Assembly: GCA_026874595.1 (NCBI GenBank)
Contig: CM049314.1
Location: 72,682,300 to 72,746,299 of the forward strand
Direction of reading: 5' to 3'
DNA length: 64,000 bases
From: Sipunculus nudus
Lineage: Eukaryota > Annelida > Sipuncula > Golfingiida > Sipunculidae
Shown here: piece by piece, positions 1-9,844 of the stretch
How positions within the stretch are numbered: the first letter of the stretch is position 1
How the letters are laid out: every line of letters begins with the position of its first letter
The notes under the pieces: model-generated
The model's input: only the letters and a program-made list of their open reading frames with translations
Told to the model about the DNA's origin: nothing
The model's database searches: none
Program-made: the position numbers and the translations under genes

Positions 1-1
1 A

Positions 2-487
2 GACCTGCTCCAGCAGGAGTTTCCGGGCGTATTTCCAGGCTGTGTAGTGACTCGAGCGATGAGTAAAAAGGCAAGTCTGAAACCAGGGAGTTCTGTACTT
101 GACCTCTCGCAAACCTTTATGGCGCATTCAAACGATGACGTCAGTGGCTTAAAGCCCGTTACGCGAGTAAATATTAAATCGCCCGCATGTGACCCAAGTG
201 GCACACCCAGTCCAAAGGACTCGACTACAAATGTAGTACAGGGCAATCAGACCCTGAATAGAAATCTCCAAAGGAGTACAAACGGCGTGAAATCGCCTGA
301 TCAAAATGGGCATGAACAGTTAAAGAAGGATAGGAGTGTAAAGAATGTAGAAGTTAGCATGAAAACTGATGATTTGATAGAAATGCAAAAGAAAGATCCT
401 TATATTGCCTTCCTTAGAGAAAATGCCTTGACTAAAGAGGAAGCAGATAAGTTCCAACTTGTTTCACCTTACAGAATGATGTACTAG
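2..487 (+). pseudogene. pol linker segment upstream of integrase, open at the left edge
   Basis: This frame is open from base 2 and ends at TAG 485-487. It is hydrophilic and Ser/Lys/Asn-rich with no fold I recognise, and its last 35 codons (LIEMQKKDPYIAFLREN and following) look like the spacer that precedes the integrase HHCC domain in gypsy elements. Sequence continuing that spacer resumes in another frame from about 475, so the stop is the result of a small frameshift rather than a natural end. Confidence 0.6.
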
Positions 488-853
488 TCAGAAAATATAG
501 ACCTCCCACCATACCAGCGGACGAAACGTGGAAAACTCTTTATCAAATTGTAGTTCCCCCCCCCCCCCGAGTATCGCCCAGAAATCTTAAAACTTGCACA
601 TGATCATCCTATGGCAGGACATTTGGGTGTAAGGAAAACCAAACACAAAATTCTCCAACACTTCTATTGGCCCAAGTTAAAACGAGACGTGGCGAAATAC
701 TGTAAAACTTGTCATGTGTGTCAAATGATTGGAAAACCAACCCACCAAATTAGTCCTGCGCCACTCTCGCCCATACCAACAACACATGATGCGTTTGAAT
801 CAGTAATACTTGACTGTGTAGGACCGCTAAGAAAAACCAACCCACCAAATTAG
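488..853 (+). pseudogene. integrase HHCC zinc-binding domain and start of catalytic core
   Basis: The frame that includes 572-853 encodes the integrase N-terminal zinc-binding domain: two His in HDHPMAGH, then about 26 residues later a Cys-x2-Cys ending in CHVCQ. It then enters the catalytic core, with the first Asp in LDCVGPL at 812-814. The segment from 488 to the C-run at 557-568 is in a different frame, so the homopolymer is a frameshift site. The frame ends at 853 inside the second copy of a 100-bp duplication. Integrase joins retroelement cDNA to chromosomal DNA; this copy cannot be functional. Confidence 0.8.
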
Positions 854-940
854 TCCTGCGCCACTCTCGCCCATACCAACAACACATGATGCGTTTGAAT
901 CAGTAATACTTGACTGTGTAGGACCGCTAAGAAAAACTAA
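741..940 (+). repeat. 100-bp perfect tandem duplication inside the integrase core
   Basis: Bases 741-840 are repeated at 841-940 essentially without mismatch. Because 100 is not a multiple of three, the duplication shifts the frame and duplicates the first catalytic Asp (812-814 and 912-914). Near identity of the copies argues that it arose recently compared with the other damage. Confidence 0.9.
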
Positions 941-968
941 ACATGGCAATGAATATGTTCTAACAATC

Positions 969-2678
969 ATGTGTACTGCAACTAGATTTCCAGAAGCTAT
1001 TCCTCTTAGAACTATATCTGCAAAGAAAATTGTTGAAGCTCTGGTTAAATTTTTTACTACTTTTGGCTTACCAAGAACAATACAAACGGATCAAGGTTCA
1101 AATTTCATGTCAAATATATTTGCCCAGGTTATGGCAGAGCTAGGCATAAAACACTACAAATCCAGTGCCTACCATCCTGAGAGTCAAGGTGCTCTGGAGC
1201 GATTTCACCAAACTCTCAAAAACATGATTAGAGCTTATTGTCTTGACACTGGGAACCAGTGGGATGAGGGTTTACCCTTTTTGATATTTGCAGCCCGAGA
1301 AGCAGTGCAAGAAAGCTTAGGGTTTAGCCCTTTTGAATTAGTGTATGGGCACTGTGTAAGAGGCCCCCTGGCGGTGTTAAAAGACACTTGGATGGAAAAC
1401 AGTTGTCAAATTAGCTTGTTAAAATACGTTCAGGAATTCAAGGAGAAATTAAGTAGGGCAAATGAAATCGCCCAAGAACATTTAAAGAAAGCCCAAAACA
1501 AAATGAAAGTATGGTATGACAAAAAGACGACAAAAAGAGAATTTAAACCTGGTGATAAAGTTCTGGTATTATTCCCAATTCCAGGACATCCCCTGCAAGC
1601 AAAATACTCTGGACCATACAAAGTTGTTGAGAAGAAATCAGATTTGAATTATGTGATTGATACTCCTGATCGTAGAAAGTCGCAACAACTTTGTCATATA
1701 AATATGTTGAAAGAATATCATGACAGATCAGCGGAAACATGTCAATTTAGTTCTCCCCAAACAAATTTGGTACTCATTAAAGAAACTGAAAAGAATGCCG
1801 AGGATGTTCTCATGAAGAAAACTGAACATCCTGTAAAACTGAACAACTCTGATATTTTAAATAATTTAGATCAGAAATTGTCACATTTGGATTTCGATCA
1901 GTTATCAGAGTTGAAGGAAATCCTGCTAAATTATGACTCTTTATTTCCTGATGTCCCCAGTAGAACTAATGTACTACAGCATGATGTAGACGTAGGAGAT
2001 GCTTCCCCTATTAAACAGGCACCATATAGAGCTGGTCCCCAAAAGTTACAAGCCATAAAGAATGAAATCAAGTATATGATAGAGAATGATATTATTGAAA
2101 ACAGCAGTAGTGCCTGGAGTTCCCCATGTTTGTTGATAAAGAAGCCTGATATGACCTACAGATTTTGTACAGACTATCGAAAAGTTAACACTGTAACAAT
2201 AACAGATACTTACCCTTTGCCCAGAGTGGAAGATAGCATTGATAGGATTGGATCTGCTACGTATATTAGCAAGTTAGATCTGTTAAAAGGTTATTGGCAG
2301 GTACCTCTTACCGAACGGGCTAAGCAAATATCTGCGTTTGTAACGCCAAACGGTTTGTACCAGTACAAAGTTATGCCCTTCGGAATGAAAAAAGCGCCAG
2401 CCTGCTTCATGAGACTTATGAATTGTGTATTATCTGGCTTAGATAACTGTACTTGCTATATTGATGATGTTGTTGTATACAATCATATATGGGAAGGTCA
2501 TAAACAAAGTTTGGTAGAACTCTTTGAGAGACTGAAAAAAGCTGGATTGACAGTTAATCTTGCCAAGAGTGATTTTTGTCGTGCAGCTGTAACATATTTA
2601 GGGCACGAAGTAGGTCAAGGTTGTGTAAAACCAATTGCCAGTAGTATCTGCTATCGTAGAATTTCCAGTTCCTACTAA
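969..2678 (+). pseudogene. integrase catalytic core and C-terminal region followed by reverse transcriptase
   Basis: A 569-codon frame. Integrase: the second Asp is at 1089-1091 (TDQGSNF) and the Glu at 1197-1199 (GALERFH), exactly a D-x35-E spacing. The C-terminal part has the GDKVLVLFP and GPYKVVEK motifs of the gypsy GPY/F module near 1550-1630. A linker leads to reverse transcriptase from about 1990: PYRAGP, the SSAWSSPCLLIKK segment, first catalytic Asp at 2277-2279 (KLDLLKGYWQVPL), PFGMKKAP, and the YIDD active-site motif at 2457-2468. The frame changes near 2635, so the thumb and connection are read elsewhere. Integrase and RT are in one frame with integrase first, which is the key evidence for Gmr1-like order. 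Confidence 0.9.
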
Positions 2679-3260
2679 TCGCAAGGAACTAATGCGATTC
2701 TTAGGAATGACTGGGTATTACAGGAAATTTTGTCAGAACTTTGCAGAAGTTGTAAATCCGTTAACGGACCTATTGAAAAAGGACAAAAAATTCCACTGGA
2801 ATAAAAACTGTCAAATGCTTTTGAAAGAGCCAAAGCTATATTACAAAGTGCACCTGTGTTACAGGCTCCAAATTTTGATAAACCGTTTTCTCTCATGACG
2901 GATGCCAGCGATTGCGGTGTAGGCGCTGTGCTCATCCAAGACGATGACTTTAACATAAGTCATCCGGTTTGCTACTATTCAAAGAAATTTTTACCTCATC
3001 AAAAGAATTATTCTACTATTGAAAAGGAAACTCTGTCACTATTGATGGCGTTACAGCACTTTGAAGTATATTTGGGCTCTACGCCTTATGATATAACTGT
3101 TTATACAGATCATAATCCCATAACATTTCTTCATAAGATGAAGAATAATAATCAGAGATTAATGAGATGGAGTCTAGCCCTGTCAGAGTTTAACCTAGTT
3201 ATCAAACACATCAAGGGCTCCGATAACATAATCGCTGATACGTTATCAAGACGTCATTAA
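2635..3260 (+). pseudogene. RT connection and RNase H domain
   Basis: The frame at 2635-2830 carries the RT thumb signature LMRFLGMTGYYRKFCQNFA. Another frame from about 2856 to the stop at 3258-3260 encodes gypsy RNase H. Candidate catalytic residues are Asp at 2901-2903 (MTDASD), Glu at 3027-3029 (IEKETL), Asp at 3108-3110 (YTDHNP) and the terminal Asp at 3237-3239 (IIADTLSR). RNase H removes the RNA strand during reverse transcription. Two frame changes (about 2635 and 2830) separate it from the upstream RT. Confidence 0.85.
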
Positions 3261-3494
3261 TTTTGATCTGATGATTGACTCTTGTTATAGCCTCGGATAT
3301 GTTCTGTCCTTTGGAAGAGTTGTATTACATATATTACATGTATTAAGATATTGCTGATTATATTATTTGTGATGATGATAATTAATTAGCTTTAAGAAGC
3401 ATAAACTAATGCTTAAGATGTCAAACTACTCATACACTCGTCATACAGTGCTAATGCTTTGCTCTCCTTGCCTTCTTTCTTTTAAGGGTGGGGG
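3261..3494 (+). other. retroelement 3' untranslated tail with polypurine tract
   Basis: There is no coding sequence between the RNase H stop and the putative LTR. The purine-rich AAGGGTGGGGG at 3484-3494 directly precedes a TG dinucleotide, the usual plus-strand priming arrangement just upstream of a 3' LTR. Confidence 0.5.
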
Positions 3495-4218
3495 TGATGC
3501 ATGGACGTCACCCGGACATCGGAGGATGGCGCCACGAAGTGGTGTGGCCGCCCCCGTTTCCACGCTTATGGACCCACCCCGCTATCAGTGACTACTGACG
3601 CGCTTTGAGAAACATAAACACTATTCTGGGACCATTCAGTACTGGTTTTGCAGCTCTGACGGCGCTATCGTTTCTCTCAAGCAAAACCACAAACTTCTGC
3701 GGTTTCCACCCATTGTTGAAAGCCTATAAAACGAACTCGCCTGCAGTACGAGGCGGGACTATCGATTTTGCTACGCCACGTTGCTGTTTTCCCCGGGGAC
3801 CGTGACCGTGGGCTCTTGGTCCCCAAGCCCACGGAATGCCATGAACCACGCGATGAACTTTATTATGTAGGAAGAGGAGAGACTTTGTTTTCTGGTGCCA
3901 CATGGATTAATACAGGACTTCAGTTTTGTGTGTGCCCGAATTATGTGTTGATGATGGACTTCAGTTTCTCGTATACCGGATTCAGTTAAGTATTTCGTTG
4001 CAGTTCGTTATTTAGAGACTCAGTTTTCTTCAGAGACTTAGTTATAAATTACGTTATGTATTGACTATTATATTATTTGTGTACGAATGTAAATATTGTA
4101 AATATATGAATATAGCACTGTTTTTGCACCCATATATATCTTCATTTGAAGAGAACTTGTCTGAGCATATGTGTTACGGTTCGGCCTGAGTTGTTTGGGG
4201 TGAAAAGGGACCGTAACG
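3495..4218 (+). repeat. probable 3' LTR of the gypsy-type element
   Basis: It begins with TG right after the polypurine tract, is more GC-rich than its surroundings, contains a TATA box (TATAAAA, 3725-3731) and ends where family A sequence starts. Near its end TTACGGTTC (about 4172) and GGACCGTAA (about 4208) form an imperfect inverted repeat. The terminal dinucleotide is not a clean CA, and no second LTR is present for comparison, so the ends are approximate. Confidence 0.5.
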
Positions 4219-4935
4219 ATATATTTCCTGATTTTTTTAAAAATTGCATTATGTTTTGGCCCATAACTTCAAAATAATACCCAATACTGACCTAATTTTT
4301 TATATGTTCATAGAAAATGTATAAAAGAATGTGAATACTAAATACGATCAAAAACAGATCAGTGGTTTTGATTTTAGGCAGCCTTGAAGTGTAACAATGG
4401 CTTTTTTTATGGAAAACGGGAGTTTTTTTTCCTTAATATCTCGAAGGAACAAGTCCTAATGACCCAATTATCGGTATGGTAGGAGATTTTGGGGACATCT
4501 AAAATTATGTCAACAGCCTGGGGAGCATAGAGATGTGCACTTAATGACCTACAGTCATCAAAGTCGACTGCTTGACAATGTAAGGGAATACAATAACTAG
4601 CCTAATTTTGCAGCTTTTATTTTCAAATTTCAGATTTTAACAGATTAAATCCTTATGTATACATGGTGTGAAAATTAAATCCACAGTACTTACAGGAAAA
4701 AAAGTGCCATGGCCAAAGTTGGGCAACATTTAAGGTACCAATTATGTTTGCCAATATTTATAAAAAAATTAACAAATTTTGATCTAATTTTTGGTATACA
4801 ATTAAATTTTGATTAATTAAAGTTGTATTACTGGAAAAAAGTCCCTACCTTTAACACTTTTGGTCTTAAGTGACCAAATATCTTCCTGATTTTTTACAAA
4901 GTCCATTATGTTTGGGCCCATAACGTTTTTAAATT
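4219..4935. repeat. repeat family A, copy 1, left part
   Basis: This begins at the retroelement junction and matches the copy at 15959-16450 closely (for example GCATTATGTTTTGGCCCATA and GATCAGTGGTTTTGATTTTA). A second, related sub-block starts near 4869, so the family has an internal duplication. The copy is interrupted at 4936 and resumes at 9260. Confidence 0.8.
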
Positions 4936-4941
4936 GGCCGC

Positions 4942-4993
4942 CCTTATTGACACACGGGGTGTGTCAATAAGGTCCAGCTTATTGACACACGGT
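4942..4993. repeat. duplicated left terminal repeat with 14-bp palindrome
   Basis: CCTTATTGACACAC (4942-4955) and its exact reverse complement (4959-4972) flank GGG, forming a tight hairpin. A further direct copy starts at 4978. The left end therefore carries three copies of the terminal motif against one on the right. Confidence 0.85.
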
Positions 4994-6397
4994 TTAACTG
5001 CGCATGCGTCAAATCTGTCACACTCCCGCTAGATGGCAGGGCGTTCACCGTGTGTCACTAACAACCCCCGTCGTGATACCCGAAACCGGGTGTTAATAAC
5101 GCGAGTTGTTGTTACTATAGCAGGTCTTAATTACCGGGCCGTGTAGAAGTGGTAGCTTTGGACTAATCAGGTGTTACCATTGGGGTCCTTTGATCTCTGA
5201 CACAAATGTTTCACATTTATAATAGTTTATTACTTTCATCGCCTAGGTATATTAATTAGTTTAAAACCTATTTTTACTAGGCGGGGTACTACTTATTTCG
5301 GGGATGAAAATTACATCCCTGATGAAAATTATTTAACTCATTTCAAAATTTTAAATATATTCAACAATTTAAAAATAAAATATAATTTTCATACATATAT
5401 CTCGTTTTATTCAATATCATTTTTCTAATAAGAAAATAATAAACAAGGATAATAGGAACAAATAAGCTTTATTGAAATTAATACAAAATATAGTAAGTTA
5501 ATCATAGTTTTTTATTACTAAATATACAAACTTTATAAGCAGATCGATACTGAATAATTAAATAATTGCTATTAATCTGTAGAAGTGGATACTTTATTAC
5601 TCTAATTTTAATAGAGACGTGATTACTGAGAATTTTGTCACATTCTTCTTTATGAGATGTATACTTTTCCAGATTTTCACGATGTAAAGTGGACATGTTC
5701 AAAATCAGAGAAACAAACCGAAAATGAAAGTGGCTAAGTTACTACGAGCCATGGAATGGTCATATCTTTATCAACAACTCATCATCGTGGCCTGATCGAT
5801 TATAGAATAACGCGTCTTACTTTAACAAACTTAACCCTATAGCCAAGGATCAGAATGGGGTTCGAAAAAGGTCGCTCCTGTCCTGATCATATTTTTTAGT
5901 TACTTCATTATTAAATAATCGTTTGCCTCAAGGAATAGAAACACGTCGCCCTAGTAAGTGGGCATGTGCATGCATGCAGGAAAAAAGCTGTTGATGGGTA
6001 AATATAGGAAACTACTCTTCACTCGCGGCTGTTTGGACTAAAAATTGATTACAAAATCTATAACACCATAAAAAAAGTTTATACAGTAGTTATTCAGCTT
6101 ATGTATGATTAAGTAATAATATTTTCACAAATTGGTTCGGGGTACTATGTGAGGTACAAGGCGATATAATTCGTCACGCTGTTTAATATATATGTATTAA
6201 CGGCTTTGCAGATAAAATAAAAAGCCTTATGTCGGTATAAAATCCATTTTTTTATGTCCTAAAAGTTCTGATTTCCTAGCGCCTGTTGGATTGTCTTGGT
6301 CTAGTATTGAGCAAGTTTAAGAATTTTAAGGATACTCTACTTATATGACTCCTTTACAAATTTAAATACTATGATGGTAGTAACAGTCATATAGATT
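4994..6397. other. interior of the TIR element, no gene recognised
   Basis: 5000-5210 is GC-richer (near GCGCATGCGTC and CCCGAAACCGGGT) and looks like element end sequence. 5210-6397 is AT-rich with no reading frame that resembles a protein. Confidence 0.4.
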
Positions 6398-7183
6398 ATG
6401 CGTCTGAGTTATGGGGATATGCATAACCCCCGTCATGTGATAAAATTCAAAACAGAACACTCCGTTACCTTTTTTAGTGTTCACAGGTTCTGCATGTGTA
6501 ATTGCTGCTCTAAAAGAGACATTGGTTGTTTAACATGTAGATATCATTTGATTGAGATGTTACGGTTTTGGAATCACTATGGATTACACAAGTCTAACCA
6601 AGAAAGTATTCATATTGGATTATAACCTTGCAAGTCGCGGATAACTGAGTGCTCAGATGCAAAGAAGTAAGATACTCGAATCCATTGATGTATATTAATA
6701 CACACATATAATGAAATAGCGCCGCATTGCCAACGTAATCTGAACCAGAAGTTACGTTCTGATAATCAACAAAAATGGCTTGAACAATACCGATCAGTTC
6801 TGAAATTAAGATTTTTTTATCAGCACTCAGTGCACGGCACATATTTAAGTATATACGTAAAAAATATATATGGCCCGATCGACGACAGCAAAGTTCAGTA
6901 CACTTGCTCGGCTTTTGTGTGGGATACTTGGGCTGAGAAGTGAAACTGACAGATTTCAGACACCATATATAGGCTGATACCACCAAATAAATACAAGAAC
7001 CTAAACACTGAAGCAAGGGGCTGTGTCATATGTAAAAACGGTGACATCGAAGATGAGAGGCACAATGGTTTTGAATGTTCTGCCTATATTATGAACCCCT
7101 ATCAATTCTGTATGATAAAACATCTTACACAATTATGCAGTTTCCTATACTTGATAAAACAATTCAATTGGTTTAATTCATAA
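6398..7183 (+). pseudogene. degenerate LINE ORF2 C-terminal region
   Basis: Decayed frames with stops at several points. The clearest part is 6960-7183, where a frame reads GCVICKNGDIEDERHNGFEC: Cys-x2-Cys, then IEDE, then His-x4-Cys. This is the zinc-knuckle arrangement near the C-terminus of many non-LTR retrotransposon endonuclease/reverse transcriptase proteins. The upstream frame at 6398-6625 (IEMLRFWNHYG) resembles the segment that precedes it in those proteins. No reverse transcriptase core is left. Confidence 0.5.
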
Positions 7184-7408
7184 ATTATAACGGTAAGACT
7201 TTGGTAGAATACTTGGTCCGCTGTTGGAACAAGTGTAAAAATTTACTTGAAAAAAGCACAACCCGTACACTCTAATGATGGGAGAAAACAAGAGAAACAT
7301 TTAGTCACTCCAGACTTAGTAGTTTAGAAATGGAAACAAGATTTAATTAATATATGAGGAGATTGTTTATATGGGATTCTCCAAGATTTATGACACAACA
7401 AATTTCGT

Positions 7409-7580
7409 ACCACTTAGGAATTTTCAGTTTTATGAACTACAACGTCGGGTGACGTTAAACCCATTTCTTCATAGACTGAATGTAGGCTAATAGATTCTCC
7501 TACTTGTACCTTTTGTAAATTAGTAAGAGAAACTTTATCACATATTTTTTTGGAACTGTTCTCTTGTCGCTAACTTGAGG
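7409..7580 (+). pseudogene. second LINE C-terminal zinc-knuckle relic
   Basis: The frame RNFQFYELQRRVTLNPFLHR, then after a stop DSPTCTFCKLVRETLSHIF, followed one base out of frame by WNCS. The pattern Cys-x2-Cys ... ET-x-SHIFWNC is typical of LINE reverse transcriptase C-termini. It has at least one stop and one frameshift. It differs from the relic at 6960-7183, so two LINEs have probably contributed. Confidence 0.55.
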
Positions 7581-7613
7581 TTAAAAATACAAGAGGTTTT
7601 GAATAATTCGCCA

Positions 7614-7888
7614 TTAACCCTTTACTGTTTACATTTATTTTATATTTCCGACAAATTCAGACACTATTTATATTAACTCAAACATCCATATCTTTTCAAG
7701 CTTTTTTTTGTATCTTTATAAAATTTTCAACAGTTCTCACTAAAAGGGTTTGCTGAAGATTAATGAAAATCATTGAAACTTAAAAATAATATGCAATATT
7801 TTTGTCCTGAAAGAATCTATACATATCATGGCATTCTAGTGGCCCATTTTGAGTGCTCTTTAGTGGCTAGTAAACAGTAAAGGGTTAA
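7614..7888. mobile_element. piggyBac-type MITE with TTAA target duplication
   Basis: TTAACCCTTTACTGTTTAC (7614-7632) is the exact reverse complement of 7870-7888. Both outer ends are TTAA and the terminal repeats begin CCC / end GGG, the diagnostic layout of piggyBac elements. At about 270 bp with no coding capacity it is a non-autonomous copy. Confidence 0.85.
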
Positions 7889-9238
7889 ACTCCTCTGTTA
7901 AGTTTTCAGTATCTGAAGTTTTGTTAGATTAAAGCGAACATAGATGGTTAAATATGCTAACACTGGTTGCTAAAATGTATGTTTGTAATTGCAGATGTCT
8001 CAAAATGTTACCGAAAACTATCATGGATGTATAAGCTATGTTAAGCAGATTTATTCAACACATGATGTAATCGCTAAGAAACTTTGAGGAGGTAAATTAA
8101 CTCAACATTATTCAAAATGGGAAAACCTTACCGACCTGCTCTCCTCTACATGAATAATCTTCACGATTCAATGTAAATTGATATTGAAATATTAATTTCT
8201 ATATGTATGTTTGTATGTATGTACTGTTACGTTAAGCATGTACTACGTTTCTGTAATAAAAAAAGAAAGATAATCCAAACAATTCATCATGCTATATAAA
8301 ATATACACAATTAATATACACAATATAAACATGTTAAGATAATGACACAAACATGCATACATATTTTTATTATATACAAAATATACCGTACATAAATATT
8401 CAAGCAAGTTCCATATAAAATTAAATATTCCAATACAGTCTTCTCCAGTATCATCCTTCTCGACCTCTGAACAGTGTTTCCTAATGCATGCCCTGTCATG
8501 CAGGGGCCCTGGATGAGGTAAATATGCAACTAGAGAATTTTTAAAGGCTTGTTTCATTTATTATCGCTGACGCATTATTTTCAAATTTTTATTATTCTAT
8601 AATAAATGGAAATGGATATCTATATAAGAATAACTACCATATTTGATATTTTATTACTAAATGTGCTCAAATTAGTCAAACATAGCTTGTACAATGCAAT
8701 GAAACGTTTTCCTAGCGACTTAATCAATATCAACGTCATGCATAACGTTATGGTGGTAGATCAAAGTTTGAGCCGATAAATTCGACTTAGGATACACAAT
8801 GACTCTCAAACAACACCACCTTTAATAAAATGCTTATTTTTTTGCAAAATTATACATCTCCTTTACATTACAGAACATTACTTTTGTTTATAATTTGCGT
8901 TAAAGATGGAAAATAGGCCATTGAAAAAAAATTTAATTACACAATTACCCTGGAAAACCCCTGTTACAAAAAGGCAAAAGAAACGTCTTCGCAATGATAA
9001 AAAAACACCACATTTCATGACGCCCAGTTTCCCTGGTAGCCTTTGAAGTTACCTGGCCCTTTGATCTAGGACACCAGTGATCAAAGTGATTAATTGGGGC
9101 AACGGTGCGCCAGCTTAATTGCGGTACGCATGACTGATCACTGGTGACACGGGGTAACCGAGACTCCCAATTCTCAGTACCCGAGACCTCAAAACACGGT
9201 AACTGAGACTTCCAAATCGAGGTAACCGAGACTTTCGG
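7889..9238. other. right interior of the TIR element, no gene recognised
   Basis: AT-rich sequence with a short GTATGTTTGTATGTATGTAC run near 8204-8223. From about 9090 it becomes richer in the motif GGTAACCGAGACT and variants (9130-9240), repeated three to four times just inside the right terminal repeat. No protein-like frame was seen. Confidence 0.4.
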
Positions 9239-9259
9239 ACCGTGTGTCAATAAGCACTT

Positions 9260-9668
9260 CGTTTTTAAATTATATAATACTGACTTAATATCTGGCATGT
9301 ACATAAGAACTATATAGAGGAATATTTATGGTAAATATGAAGAAAACCAGATGAGTGGTTTTGATATTAGGCAGTCCTGAAGTGTGAAAATAGATTTCTA
9401 ATAAAAAATTGAGGTTTTTCCTTAATATCTCAAAGGAAAGAAGTCCTATTGACCCAATTATTGGCATGGTAGGAGATTATGGGGACATCTAACTGTATGC
9501 CGAAATTCAGATTCGTAGGTCCAACGGTGTCGAAACGTGCCAGTCTTACGGACGGACATCCAGACGGACAGACAGACGGACGGACGGACGGACAGACAGA
9601 CGGACGGACGACGGACAATGGACCATGACTATAGCTCAGATGACTTATAGTCAGCTGAGCTAAAAATT
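9260..9668. repeat. repeat family A, copy 1, right part with CGGA array and terminal hairpin
   Basis: This is the continuation of the copy interrupted at 4935. It includes an imperfect CGGA/CAGA tetranucleotide array (about 9548-9612) and ends with TAGCTCAGATGACT (9632-9645), TAT, AGTCAGCTGAGCTA (9649-9662). The hairpin arms differ at one base, and an A-run follows. Confidence 0.85.
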
Positions 9669-9844
9669 ATGTTTGTTAATGCTCTCAGTCGAACTGAACA
9701 TCTTATGATTCCGGATTCTGAGGAACTCGGGCCATGATTCAGAGGAACAAACTGCTCTCACGAAGTTTACGTCAGGTGGCGCGACAATCAACCCTAAACA
9801 TTTTCAAGTCAAATCTTTTCAAGGATTTATGTGAAAAACTAGAT

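Larger units (their letters stand above)
1..4218 (+). mobile_element. Ty3/gypsy-type LTR retrotransposon, 3' portion, Gmr1-like domain order
   Basis: The window opens inside pol. Order along the strand is linker, integrase zinc-binding domain, integrase core, integrase C-terminal region, reverse transcriptase, RNase H, untranslated tail, polypurine tract and probable LTR. In ordinary Ty3/gypsy elements integrase follows RNase H; integrase before reverse transcriptase in a gypsy-type pol is the hallmark of the Gmr1 lineage described in fish and other animals. No gag or protease is visible, and they may lie left of the window. The frame is broken at about 475, in the C-run at 557-568, by a 100-bp duplication at 741-940, and again near 2635 and 2830, so the copy is dead. 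To the right, sequence matching repeat family A begins at 4219, marking the insertion boundary. Confidence 0.85.
4936..9259. mobile_element. 4.3-kb TIR element nested in family A, 12-bp target duplication
   Basis: The 16-bp CTTATTGACACACGGT (4978-4993) has its exact reverse complement at 9239-9254. Both outer flanks carry CGTTTTTAAATT (4924-4935 and 9260-9271), and removing the insert makes family A continuous with its other copies, which read ACTTTTTTTAAATTATA at this point. The duplicated 12 bp share a CG variant absent from those other copies, as expected for one duplicated target. No transposase was recognised inside; the interior holds LINE relics, a piggyBac-type MITE and unassigned AT-rich DNA. 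The superfamily is undetermined. Confidence 0.7.

Noticed and set aside
9430-9618. PSVRPSV-repeat protein
   Set aside because: The repeat is translation of the CGGA tetranucleotide array at the end of family A.
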